Shown: positions 50,992 through 59,153, counted from the first letter of the stretch. The stretch: 64,000 bases of DNA from Desulfuromonas acetexigens (GCF_900111775.1 NZ_FOJJ01000001.1:1-64000), one strand, 5' to 3'. Numbers and translations: made by a program. The notes: generated by a model from the sequence alone, not told the origin.

Positions 50992-52647
50992 ATGTCGAAC
51001 CTGCTGCATTTCACCTTGGGTGCCCTGCTTGAGGATACCGCCCGGCGCTTTCCCGACAACGATGCCCTCGTCTATCCCGATCGCGGCCTGCGCCTCAGCT
51101 ACCGGGAATTCGACGCCCTCTGTGACCGGGTCGCCAAAGGGCTCATGGCCATCGGCGTCAAGAAGGGGGAGCATCTGGCGATCTGGGCGACCAACGTTCC
51201 CGAATGGGTGGTGCTGCAGTTCGCCACCGCGAAGATCGGCGCGGTGCTGGTGACGGTCAATACCAGTTACAAGTCGGCGGAGTTGGAGTACGTGCTCAAC
51301 CAGTCCGACTCGACCACGCTCTTTCTGGTTCAGGGCTTCAAGGACACCAATTACGTGGAAACCGTCAACACGGTCGTTCCCGAGCTGACGAGCGCTCCTT
51401 TCGGGCAGCTGGCCTGCGCGAAACTCCCGTTTCTGAAAAATGTCATCTTCCTGGGCGGCGGCGCCCCCGCCGGCATGCTCGCCTACGCCGAACTGGAAAA
51501 ACTCGGTGAAAAAATCACCGATGCCGAACTGGCGGCGGTGAAGGCCAGCCTCGACGAGCACGAGGTTATCAACATGCAGTACACCTCGGGGACGACGGGC
51601 TTTCCCAAGGGGGTCATGCTCACCCATCACAACCTCGTCAATAACGGCTTCAATATCGGCGAGTGCATGAAGTTCACCGAGCAGGACCGCCTCTGCATCC
51701 CGGTTCCCTTCTTCCATTGTTTTGGCTGTGTTCTGGGCGTGCTCGCCTGTGTCACCCACGGCTCGACCATGGTCCCAGTGGAGACCTTCAATCCCGAAGC
51801 GGTGCTCAAGGCGATCGAAGCCGAGCGCTGTACCGCCGTGCACGGTGTGCCGACCATGTTTATCGCCGAGATGGAACATCCCGCCTTCCGCAAGTACGAC
51901 CTGTCGACCCTGCGCAGCGGGATCATGGCCGGCTCCCCCTGCCCGATCGAAGTCATGAAGCGGGTCATCCGCGACATGCACTGTTCCGAAATCACCATCA
52001 CCTACGGTCAGACCGAGTCCTCTCCCGGCATCACCATGACCCGTACCGACGATCCCATCGAGCTGCGGGTGGCGAGCGTCGGCCGCGCCCTGCCCGATGT
52101 GGAAGTGAAGATCATCGATATCGAGACCGGCGCGGCTCTCCCCCCCGGCAAGCAGGGGGAACTCTGCACCCGCGGTTACCACGTGATGAAGGGCTATTAC
52201 AAGATGCCCGAGGAAACGGCCAAGGCGATCGACGGCGACGGCTGGTTGCATACCGGCGACCTGGCGGTGATGGACGAGAACGGCTACTGCAAGATCACCG
52301 GCCGCATCAAGAACATGATCATTCGCGGTGGCGAAAACGTCTATCCCCGGGAGATCGAGGAGTTCCTCTACACCCATCCGAAGGTGGCCGACGTGCAGGT
52401 CTACGGCGTGCCCGACGCCAAATACGGTGAGCAGGTCATGGCGGCGGTCAAGATCAAGGATGGCGTGAGCTGCAGCGAAGAAGAAATCAAGGACTTCTGC
52501 CGGGGGCGTATCGCCAACTACAAGATTCCCTATTACGTCAAATTCGTCGATGAATACCCCATGACCGCCAGCGGCAAAATCCAGAAATTCAAGCTGCGGG
52601 AAATGGCCATCCGCGAACTCCGCCTCGAAGAAGCCGAGACGGCTTAA
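50992..52647 (+). CDS. AMP-forming acyl-CoA synthetase
   Basis: 551 residues of the adenylate-forming superfamily. The P-loop is YTSGTTGFPKGVMLTHHNL, the A5 region ITYGQTESSPGITMT, the hinge TGDLAVMDENGYCKITGR, and the C-terminal catalytic Lys is in MTASGKIQKFKLRE. It activates a fatty or other carboxylic acid to its CoA thioester. Chain length cannot be read from sequence. It is followed by an M24 peptidase across a heptamer-derived hairpin. The gene is not next to beta-oxidation genes. Confidence 0.9.
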   Translation: MSNLLHFTLGALLEDTARRFPDNDALVYPDRGLRLSYREFDALCDRVAKGLMAIGVKKGEHLAIWATNVPEWVVLQFATAKIGAVLVTVNTSYKSAELEYVLNQSDSTTLFLVQGFKDTNYVETVNTVVPELTSAPFGQLACAKLPFLKNVIFLGGGAPAGMLAYAELEKLGEKITDAELAAVKASLDEHEVINMQYTSGTTGFPKGVMLTHHNLVNNGFNIGECMKFTEQDRLCIPVPFFHCFGCVLGVLACVTHGSTMVPVETFNPEAVLKAIEAERCTAVHGVPTMFIAEMEHPAFRKYDLSTLRSGIMAGSPCPIEVMKRVIRDMHCSEITITYGQTESSPGITMTRTDDPIELRVASVGRALPDVEVKIIDIETGAALPPGKQGELCTRGYHVMKGYYKMPEETAKAIDGDGWLHTGDLAVMDENGYCKITGRIKNMIIRGGENVYPREIEEFLYTHPKVADVQVYGVPDAKYGEQVMAAVKIKDGVSCSEEEIKDFCRGRIANYKIPYYVKFVDEYPMTASGKIQKFKLREMAIRELRLEEAETA

Positions 52648-52656
52648 AAAACCAGG

Positions 52657-52736
52657 GGAAAGGATAAAGGCTAAAGGAAAAAGGTTTTTGGGCCTTTCCT
52701 TTAGCCTTTTTCCTCGATCCTTTAACCTTTTCCGAA
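52657..52736 (+). repeat. Heptamer-derived inverted repeat/hairpin
   Basis: Units GGGGAAA, GGATAAA, GGCTAAA and GGAAAAA are followed by their approximate complements. AAAGGCTAAAGGAAA (52666-52680) pairs perfectly with TTTCCTTTAGCCTTT (52695-52709) over a 14-base loop. It may act as a terminator or as an RNA hairpin between the ligase and peptidase genes. Confidence 0.85.
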
Positions 52737-52746
52737 GGAAAACCCC

Positions 52747-53937
52747 ATGCGCCTCACTCCTGCGAGCGAACTGGAAGCTCGCTATAAAAAACTCCAGGTG
52801 CTGATGGAACCGGCCGGGCTCGATGCCGTGCTGATGATCCAGAGCGCCGATCTCTTCTATTTCACTGGTTCCGTGCAGCAGGGGGCGCTCTATGTTCCCG
52901 TCAGCGGCGAGCCCCTCTATCTGGTGCGCAAGGATTACGGCCGGGCGCGGATGGAGTGCGGCCTGCGCGAGGTCCATCCCTTCAAGAGCCCGAAAGACAT
53001 CCCCGGGCGCCTCGCCGACTTCGGTTATCCCCTGCCTACGCGCCTGGGCATGGAGCTCGACGTGGTACCGGTGGCGCTCTTCCAGCGCTTCCAGGCGGTG
53101 TTGCCCGAGGCTAAAGTGAGCGACGCCACGCCGCTCATCCGCACCGTGCGGGCGGTCAAGTCCGCCTACGAAATCGACATCATGAAGGATGCCGCCCTGC
53201 AGGTCGATAAGGTCTACCAGCGGGCGAAAGAGGTCATCCGCGTCGGCATCACCGACCTGGAACTGGCCGCCGAGTTGGAGTTCGTCGCCCGCAAAGAAGG
53301 CCACCAGGGAATCACCCGCATGCGCGCCTTCAACAACGAACTCTTCTTCGGCCATATCTTCTCCGGCGCCGACAGCGCCGCCCCGGCCTTTCTCGACACC
53401 CCCCTCGGCGGCATCGGGGTCAACCCCTCCATCGGCCAGGGGGCGAGTTACAAGACGATCAAGGCCAACGAGCCGATCATCGTCGACTTCGCCGGCGCCT
53501 TCGACGGCTATCTCGTCGATCAGACCCGGGTCTTCTGCATCGGTGGCCTGCCCGAGCCGCTGCGTCAGGCCTACGTCGATATGTACCAGATCCAGAACCG
53601 GCTCAAGGAAATTGCCCGTCCCGGCGTCACCTGGGGCGCCCTCTACGACGACTGTCACCGCCTCGCCTGCGAACTCGGCTACGCCGATCACTTCATGGGT
53701 TCGAAGGGCGCGCAGGTTTCCTTCATCGGCCACGGCCTCGGCGTCGAAATCGACGAATACCCCTTCATCGCCCGGGGTTTCAACGAGCAGACCCTGGAAG
53801 AAAACATGACCTTCGCCTTCGAACCGAAAGCGGTCTACCCCGGCCTCGGCGCCGTCGGCATCGAAAACACCTTCCGCGTTGCCAAGGACGGGCTGAAACA
53901 CATTACCTTCAGCAATGAGGAGTTGGTGGTTTTGTAA
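52747..53937 (+). CDS. M24-family metallopeptidase (Xaa-Pro/creatinase-like)
   Basis: 396 residues. An N-terminal creatinase domain (about 1-125) precedes the pita-bread domain. Metal ligands: Asp in IIVDFAGAFDGY, Asp in LVDQTRVF, His in FIGHGLGVEIDEYP, Glu in FAFEPKAVYPG and Glu in GIENTFRV. These are the five ligands of prolidase/aminopeptidase P. Substrate may be an Xaa-Pro peptide or a creatinase-type compound. AAGGAAAA precedes ATG 52747. Confidence 0.88.
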   Translation: MRLTPASELEARYKKLQVLMEPAGLDAVLMIQSADLFYFTGSVQQGALYVPVSGEPLYLVRKDYGRARMECGLREVHPFKSPKDIPGRLADFGYPLPTRLGMELDVVPVALFQRFQAVLPEAKVSDATPLIRTVRAVKSAYEIDIMKDAALQVDKVYQRAKEVIRVGITDLELAAELEFVARKEGHQGITRMRAFNNELFFGHIFSGADSAAPAFLDTPLGGIGVNPSIGQGASYKTIKANEPIIVDFAGAFDGYLVDQTRVFCIGGLPEPLRQAYVDMYQIQNRLKEIARPGVTWGALYDDCHRLACELGYADHFMGSKGAQVSFIGHGLGVEIDEYPFIARGFNEQTLEENMTFAFEPKAVYPGLGAVGIENTFRVAKDGLKHITFSNEELVVL

Positions 53938-53942
53938 GGGCA

Positions 53943-53991
53943 GTGAGGAGTGAGGAGTGAGGGGAAATGATGAATGATGAATGATGAATGA
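53943..53991 (+). repeat. Heptamer tandem array (seven units)
   Basis: GTGAGGA, GTGAGGA, GTGAGGG, GAAATGA, then three TGAATGA. It begins 5 bases after the M24 gene stop. Nearly every unit contains TGA. Confidence 0.9.
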
Positions 53992-54007
53992 AGATCACCG
54001 ACCAGCC

Positions 54008-54083
54008 GTAGGGGCGCAGCATGCTGCGCCCGATTCTCACGGGGTACGAAAATAGACCAGGGCGCAGCATGCTGCGCCCCTAC
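54008..54083. repeat. Compound palindromic repeat (A and reverse-type units)
   Basis: GTAGGGGCGCAGCATGCTGC plus GCCC (54008-54031), a 28-base spacer, and GGGCGCAGCATGCTGCGCCC plus CTAC (54060-54083). First of the repeat clusters between here and 59.1 kb. Confidence 0.88.
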
Positions 54084-54137
54084 CGTAAAAACGGCCCCAT
54101 CCGAGAACCGGATGGGGCCGCATTGCTTTTGTCACCC

Positions 54138-54165
54138 CTCACTCCTCACTCCTCACACCTCACTG
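54138..54165 (-). repeat. Heptamer units encoding the PqiC C-terminus
   Basis: Read on the minus strand the units are AGTGAGG / TGTGAGG, the same family as 53943. They encode the last residues of the PqiC-like protein (VRCEE) and its stop codon. Confidence 0.8.
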
Positions 54166-54703
54166 AACCAACTATCTCCACCGCCAGCCGTTCCAACAAT
54201 CGGTTCTGGGCGGCGACGAGGGTTTCGATGCTCTCTCCGGCTGGTTCGCTGTAGGCGGCGGTGCGGGTCAGGATCGGGGTGCCGTCGGCGGTGTTGAGGG
54301 TCCAGCGCGCGTGCAGATCGGCGGTGGCGCCGGGGCGGCCGTCGAAGCGGGTGACGGCGAGACGGATCTGTCGCTCGGGGGCAAAATCCCTTGGCCAGGG
54401 ATGGGTTTCTACCCGCGCTCCGGTCGAGGCGAGATTCTCCCGCAACACGCCCCGCACCTGCCCTTCGAGGGGGGCGGCCCAGCGGTGCAGTTCCTGGATG
54501 TCGAGACGGTTTTCGCCAGTGCGCAGCATCAGCTGCGGGCGGTCGAGGGCTTCCGGAAACTCGCTCAGGGTCAGCCCCAGGGTCAAGGGGAGGGCGGTCC
54601 CCGGCGGGGCAAGGCCGGGGCTCAGGGTGTAGAAAGCGGCGGGCGGCGTGGTCGAACAGCCGAGCAGGCTGAGCAGCAGCAGATAACGAAGATAACGGAT
54701 CAT
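54146..54703 (-). CDS. pqiC: PqiC-family lipoprotein (ABC-type transport auxiliary)
   Basis: 185 residues. Lipoprotein signal LLSLLGC (Cys16), then FYTLSPG, the usual start of the mature PqiC/YmbA family, and a compact alpha/beta domain ending in heptamer-encoded residues. PqiC is an outer-membrane-anchored partner of the periplasm-spanning PqiB tunnel. The 4-base overlap with pqiB supports it. C-terminal end altered or at least supplied by the repeat array. Confidence 0.8.
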   Translation of the reverse strand: MIRYLRYLLLLSLLGCSTTPPAAFYTLSPGLAPPGTALPLTLGLTLSEFPEALDRPQLMLRTGENRLDIQELHRWAAPLEGQVRGVLRENLASTGARVETHPWPRDFAPERQIRLAVTRFDGRPGATADLHARWTLNTADGTPILTRTAAYSEPAGESIETLVAAQNRLLERLAVEIVGSVRCEE

Positions 54704-56346
54704 GGGGCGGTCCCTTTCTTGCCGCGCAGCAACGATTCGGGGTGACGTTCCAGGTAGTCGGTGAGGTCGCGGACGCCCCGCGCCGCCTTGGAAAACTCCT
54801 CCATCGCCTGGCGCGCGTCGCTGCTCAAGGGGGAGTCGGACCCGAAATTGGCCCGCAGCTCCTGCAAGGTGCGCTGCATCTCCTCGATGGCGGTCTTCGC
54901 CGCCGGCGCCAGTTCGCGGTCGAGATTGCCGGTGAGGTCTTTCAAGCCGTTCAGGGTGGTGTCGAAGGATTCAAGGGTGCCCGTCGCTGCCTTCAGGGTC
55001 TGGTCGAGGCTTGCCAGGTCCCGCTCCACCCCGGAAGCGATGCGGTCGAGGGGCAGGTCGTCGAGTTTTTTCAGAATCCGCGTCACCGTCCCGGAAAGTT
55101 CCTCGAAGGGGGTGGGGATGGTCGGGATGCGCGGATAGGGGTCGTCCTTGCCCGGCGTCGGGCGCGGCGCTTTGGCTTCGAGAGAGAGGGCGATGGCCAG
55201 CTGGCCGGTGAGCAGATTGGCCTGTTTGAGCTGAGCGGTCAGCCCTTTTTCGATCAGCTTCGGGGCGAGATCCTCGGGGTAGAGCTTGCCGTTGCCGGTG
55301 AGGCGGATGCGCTCCGGTTCCAGCTCGACCACCACGGGGATGCGGAACTCCATGCGCTGGGTGTCGAATTCAAGTTCGACGGAAACGACCTGGCCGACGC
55401 GGATGCCGCGAAACTCCACCGGGGCGCCGGGGGTGAGCCCGCGCACCGACTCGTTGAAGTAGAGCAGGTAGCGCTGCTTCAGGTGGTGAATCGGCTCCAT
55501 CGAAGCGCGGCGGTTGGGGTAAAGGATGAACTGGCTGTTCTCCCCGGCGATCTCCCCGGCTTTGGCCGGGTCGGGGAGGGCGAAGGCGATACCGCCGGAG
55601 ATGATGGTCAGTAGCGATTCGCTGTCGACCCGCAGACCGTTAGCGTCGAGGGCGAAATCGAAGCCGTCGGCGTTCCAGAAACGGGTACCGGCCCGCACCC
55701 GCTCGTGGTGCGGCGCCTCGATGAAGATGCCGAGTTCGATCTCCTCGCTGGTATTGCTCAAGTGGTAGCTGATGACCCGGCCGACCTGGATCTGCCGGTG
55801 ATAGACGGGGGAGCCGACATCGAGGGAGCCGAGGCGCTTGGTCTTGAGGATGAACGTGCGCCCCGGCTGGTCGCCGGTGAGCGCCGGCGGGGTCTCCTGA
55901 CCGATGAAATGGTCTGCGGGAGTCTCTCCCCGACCGGGGGCGAGGGCGATATAGGCGCCGGAGAAGAGGGTACCCAGCCCCGAGACCTCGCCGGCGGCGA
56001 CCCGCGCCCGCACCACCCAGAACTGGGTGTCGTCGACCAGAAAGGGGGCGGCGCGGCGGTCCATGCGCGCCGAGACCAGCACATGGGTCAGATCCTCGTC
56101 CAGGCGCACCGCCTCGACCAGGCCGATATCCACATCCCGATAGCGGATCTTGGTCTTGCCCGCCTCCAGGCCGGTGGCCGAGTCGAAGCGGATGGTGATC
56201 ACCGGCCCCCGGTCGTTCACCGCTTTCACCGCCAGCCAGGCGGCGATGACGGCGGCGACGATGGGGATGATCCAGATCAGCGACGGCATCCGGCGGTGCT
56301 TCACCACCACCTCGGCCGCTTGCTGTTGTTCGGTCGTTTCGGTCAT
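54700..56346 (-). CDS. pqiB: PqiB-type MCE protein
   Basis: 548 residues from ATG 56346 (the frame runs further up through a palindromic repeat that is not part of the gene). N-terminal transmembrane helix (about 21-40), then three MCE/MlaD domains (starting near VITIRFDSATGLEAGKTKIR, RTFILKTKRLGSLDVGSPVY and YLLYFNESVRGLTPGAPVEF), then a long C-terminal coiled coil (about 420-540) that forms the needle in PqiB/YebT. It transports lipids between inner and outer membrane. Operon order is pqiA1-pqiA2-[module]-pqiB-pqiC. Confidence 0.88.
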   Translation of the reverse strand: MTETTEQQQAAEVVVKHRRMPSLIWIIPIVAAVIAAWLAVKAVNDRGPVITIRFDSATGLEAGKTKIRYRDVDIGLVEAVRLDEDLTHVLVSARMDRRAAPFLVDDTQFWVVRARVAAGEVSGLGTLFSGAYIALAPGRGETPADHFIGQETPPALTGDQPGRTFILKTKRLGSLDVGSPVYHRQIQVGRVISYHLSNTSEEIELGIFIEAPHHERVRAGTRFWNADGFDFALDANGLRVDSESLLTIISGGIAFALPDPAKAGEIAGENSQFILYPNRRASMEPIHHLKQRYLLYFNESVRGLTPGAPVEFRGIRVGQVVSVELEFDTQRMEFRIPVVVELEPERIRLTGNGKLYPEDLAPKLIEKGLTAQLKQANLLTGQLAIALSLEAKAPRPTPGKDDPYPRIPTIPTPFEELSGTVTRILKKLDDLPLDRIASGVERDLASLDQTLKAATGTLESFDTTLNGLKDLTGNLDRELAPAAKTAIEEMQRTLQELRANFGSDSPLSSDARQAMEEFSKAARGVRDLTDYLERHPESLLRGKKGTAP

Positions 56347-56390
56347 GGGGTGTTTTATCCTTGAAAAGCTATTTGTGCGAGGCGGCGAAC

Positions 56391-56465
56391 GTAAGGGCGC
56401 AGCATGCTGCGCCCCTACCTGCCGAATCAATGAATATTATTGTAGGGGCGACCCATGGGTCGCCC
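56391..56465. repeat. Compound palindromic repeat cluster
   Basis: A GCAGCATGCTGC-core unit at 56391-56418, and after a 23-base AT-rich spacer a unit with a different core (ACCCATGGGT) at 56442-56465. Same outer arms. It lies just upstream of the pqiB start. Confidence 0.85.
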
Positions 56466-56510
56466 TGTTCCGTCCGCTTCCTCCGCCTCGATTCGGGCAG
56501 GGTGCGAATT

Positions 56511-56663
56511 TCACCAAAGGGTTTGAACCGGGGATCGCCGGATTTTTTCGTCTTTTGTGATAAGGGGGATGTCGTGATGAAGTGCCGAGGTGATTGACGA
56601 TAGCTTTTCAGGTTCGGACAGAAGCCAGATCAGGGTATGGGTATCAAGGTAAATATCGCTCAT
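56511..56663 (-). pseudogene. PIN-domain toxin with internal deletion
   Basis: A 50-residue frame from ATG 56663. It begins MSDIYLDTHTLIWLLSEPEK (first PIN Asp) and ends DIPLITKDEKI...VQTLW, the normal C-terminus of VapC-type toxins. About 75-80 central residues including the other acidic ligands are absent, so the nuclease cannot be active. The reading frame is preserved across the deletion. The ATG overlaps the antitoxin stop (ATGA). Confidence 0.75.
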
Positions 56664-56896
56664 TTTTCGTTGCCGCTGGTGAAGTTCTCCCACAGTTCTT
56701 TACGGAGATCCGAGATTTCCTGTTCTGAGATCTGAACGGAAAATCGACTCCAGAGATTTTTCAAGCTGCGGCGTTCGCTCTTCACCGTTTTTGTTTTTAG
56801 AAATTCAATAAAATCAATAATCTCAGATTTTTTTTCGGGTGGAAGGGCGCGCAGAGATTCAAGGATTTTTTTTTCTTCAGCAGATTGTCTGGCCAT
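56660..56896 (-). CDS. DUF2281-type antitoxin of a PIN toxin
   Basis: 78 residues from ATG 56896 after AAGGGGG; the frame upstream is not needed. It starts MARQSAEEKKILESL and has LPPEKKSEIIDFIEFLKTK, typical of DUF2281-like antitoxins paired with PIN toxins. It ends in a charged helix that would wrap the toxin. Its toxin is deleted, so it is an orphan antitoxin. The pair lies between pqiA2 and pqiB in the same direction. Confidence 0.7.
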   Translation of the reverse strand: MARQSAEEKKILESLRALPPEKKSEIIDFIEFLKTKTVKSERRSLKNLWSRFSVQISEQEISDLRKELWENFTSGNEK

Positions 56897-57429
56897 GAGA
56901 ACCCCCTTGCTCGATTTGTAGACAAAATCTAGCATTTGTCCGAACACCTGTCAAAACAGACGGAGAGGCACATCTCTAATAATTACAGGGATGAATGGGA
57001 TAAAATCCGGAAAGCCGGTTGTCGGGATCCGCGAACCGGCGAACGTAGGGGCGCAGCATGCTGCGCCCTTACCGGTCAAATCATCGAATATAATAGTAGG
57101 GGCGCATGGCATGCGCCCTGTTTCGCATACGTACCCCGCACCAATCGGGCGCAGCATGCTGCGCCCCTACCGTGGTCCGGGGGAACGTAGACAGGCCCTT
57201 CGGCTCCGCTCAGGGCACGGAAAAACTTTAATTATTACAGGGATGAAGGGGATGCAAGGGATAAAATCCGGAAAGACTTATCCCCTTCATCCCCTTTATC
57301 CCTGTTGAAATGCCTTTGCTTCGTGTCCCCCCCTCCCGACCTCCCCCCGCTGGGGGGAGGGGAAAGCCGACAACCGATCCATTTACATATCCCGCAGCAA
57401 TCTGGCGCAGCATGCTGCGCCCCTACCGG
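56897..57429. repeat. Repeat-filled gap between pqiA2 and the antitoxin
   Basis: No gene. Contains palindromic units at 57045-57072, 57096-57119, 57147-57170 and 57404-57426 (cores GCAGCATGCTGC, CATGGCATG, GCAGCATGCTGC twice). It also has a CCCTTCGGCTCCGCTCAGGG repeat (57196-57215), and two copies of a block from ATTACAGGGATGA to ATCCGGAAAG (56983-57015 and 57234-57275). The second copy folds with 57279-57304 into a long hairpin. The last unit ends four bases before the pqiA2 stop. Confidence 0.85.
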
Positions 57430-58056
57430 TTAATCCGTTTCTTCCCCCATCCGATCCCAGATCAGGCGCGGATCGAAGGCCATGGCGGCGAACATGGTCA
57501 GGACCACTACCAGGGCGAAATGGGGGGCGGCGGGGCCGGCTTCGATGTTGGCCAGCGCTCCGAGTTTGACCAGGGCGACGAGGATCGTCACCACGTAGAT
57601 GTCGACCATCGACCAGCGGCCGATGATTTCGGTCATGCGGTAGAGGCGGGTGCGTTCCGCGGGCCGCCAATGGCTGCGCCGTTGCACCGAAATCAGCAGG
57701 TAGGCGAGCACCAGCAGCTTGAGCAGGGGGACGAAGACGCTGGCGATGAAAATGATCAGGGCGATGGGCCAACTGCCCGAGGCGAAGAAATAGAGTACCC
57801 CGCTCATGATGGTGTCACTCTGCACCTTGCCGAGAAATCCGGTATGGGTCATCGGCAGCAGATTGGCGGGAAAGTAGAAGATTACCGCCGCCAATACCAG
57901 CGCCCAGCAGCGCGCCAGGCTGTCGGTCTTGCGCCCATGCACGCCGGCGCCGCAGCGCGGGCAGCGGTGCCCGGTGGCGGCAAGTTCGGCGACGGGGATC
58001 AGCCGGTTGCAGACATGGCAGGCGGCTAATCCGGCCTCTTTCGCGGTCAGCGCCAT
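57430..58056 (-). CDS. pqiA2: PqiA-like half protein 2
   Basis: 208 residues from ATG 58056, sharing one base with the stop of half 1 (TGATG). N-terminal zinc-ribbon-like CHVCNRL...CPRCGAG, then four membrane helices with YFPANLLPMTHTGFLG, GSWPIALIIFIASVFVPLLK, and GRWSMVDIYVVTILVALVKL, the second-half signature of E. coli PqiA. The stop TAA is next to a palindromic repeat. Confidence 0.85.
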   Translation of the reverse strand: MALTAKEAGLAACHVCNRLIPVAELAATGHRCPRCGAGVHGRKTDSLARCWALVLAAVIFYFPANLLPMTHTGFLGKVQSDTIMSGVLYFFASGSWPIALIIFIASVFVPLLKLLVLAYLLISVQRRSHWRPAERTRLYRMTEIIGRWSMVDIYVVTILVALVKLGALANIEAGPAAPHFALVVVLTMFAAMAFDPRLIWDRMGEETD

Positions 58057-58655
58057 CAATGTTTCTCCAGCGCTTCCCAGACCAGGTGCGGATCGATGGC
58101 GGCGAAGGCGGCGGTGAGGACGACGATCAGTGCGCCGAAGGCATAGACCGCCACCCCCGGGACGATGGTCGCCATGCTCGCCAGTTTCACCAGCGACACG
58201 AGAATGCCGAGCATGAAGACCTCCATCATGCTCCAGGCCCGCACCCGCGCCATCACCCGCCAGACCGGCGCCAGCAGGCGCGGGCGGCGGCCCAGGCGCA
58301 GGGGGGCGAAAACATAGAGCAGGGCGCACAGCTCCACCAGCGGCAGCAGTAGGGTGGTCAGCGCCACCAGCGCCGCGACCAGATAGACCTCTTCCCGGTA
58401 GAGCTCGAAAATCCCCGTCGCCAGGGTCATCTGTCGGGTCAGCCCGGCTTTTTCGATGGCGAGAAAAGGGAAGGTGTTGGCGACGATGAAGAGGATCAGG
58501 CCGGTGAGGGCGAGGGCCAGGGTGCGGTCGAGGGGATTGCGCTTGTAGCGGTACAAAATCGCCCCGCAACGGGCGCAAAGCGCGACCCCGCCGGGGGGCA
58601 GGGGACGGACCTCGTGCAGCAGGTCGCAACAATGGCAGGCAATGCGTTTATCCAA
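58056..58655 (-). CDS. pqiA1: PqiA-like half protein 1
   Basis: 199 residues. CHCCDLLHEV...ALCARCGAIL is the zinc-ribbon, then four helices with VANTFPFLAIEKAGL, LVALTTLLLPLVELCALLYV and RAWSMMEVFMLGILVSLVKL. In E. coli both halves are one protein of about 417 residues; here they are separate but co-translated genes. PqiA sits in the inner membrane under the PqiB tunnel. Start 58655; upstream ~500 bases are repeats. Confidence 0.85.
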   Translation of the reverse strand: MDKRIACHCCDLLHEVRPLPPGGVALCARCGAILYRYKRNPLDRTLALALTGLILFIVANTFPFLAIEKAGLTRQMTLATGIFELYREEVYLVAALVALTTLLLPLVELCALLYVFAPLRLGRRPRLLAPVWRVMARVRAWSMMEVFMLGILVSLVKLASMATIVPGVAVYAFGALIVVLTAAFAAIDPHLVWEALEKH

Positions 58656-59153
58656 AGGAAACTCCAGCGAAAGTCCGTTGCTTTATACTCTTTCGCTGGG
58701 GGGTAGTCAACGGCATGTGGCGGGAGGATGCGGGGTGTCAATGTTCCGGCAGACGTAGGGGCGCAGCATGCTGCGCCCTTACCGCGAAATGATGGGATTT
58801 TGGACGTAGGGGCGCATGGCATGCGCCCTGTTCCGTCTGCGTACCCCGTTCCAATCGGGCGCACATCGGTGCGCCCCTACCGTGCGGACGGTGTTTCATC
58901 GGGTTCGAATGGTAGGATGCGGTGACGCAGGAACCGCATCAATGGGGCGTGTTTATCACCACAGGGGCACAGAGGACACCGAGAAAGCTCTTTAACAGGG
59001 ATAAAAAGGATGAAGGGGATAAGGACGTAGGGGCGCAGCATGCTGCGCCCTTACCGCTAATCCCCTTGATTAATCCACCCTGTTTCTTTATTTTAGGATA
59101 TGCGTCAAAGTTAAAATAAAGCTGAATCTTATTTTAGGTTCGAGGCATTCAGG
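58656..59153. repeat. Repeat-filled gap between pqiA1 and the Fic gene
   Basis: No gene. Palindromic units at 58755-58782, 58806-58829, 58857-58880 and 59027-59054 (cores GCAGCATGCTGC, CATGGCATG, CACATCGGTG, GCAGCATGCTGC). Also GGTAGGATGCGGTGACG...CCGCATC at 58911-58940, the CACCACAGGGGCACAGAGGA repeat at 58959-58984, and an ACAGGGATAAAAAGGATGAA-type repeat at 58994-59024. The final ~50 bases hold no clear promoter for fic. Confidence 0.85.

Noticed and set aside
50905-53901. 998-residue minus-strand ORF
   Set aside because: Opposite the acyl-CoA ligase and M24 peptidase; low-complexity D/G/H-rich translation typical of an antisense frame.
56346-56430. N-terminal extension of PqiB
   Set aside because: The extra residues are a translation of the palindromic repeat (VGAQHAAPL); the real start is the ATG at 56346.
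57045-59054. Palindromic repeat clusters as a CRISPR array
   Set aside because: The repeats are palindromic, irregularly spaced and interrupted by genes; spacers between units recur rather than differ, and no cas genes are present.
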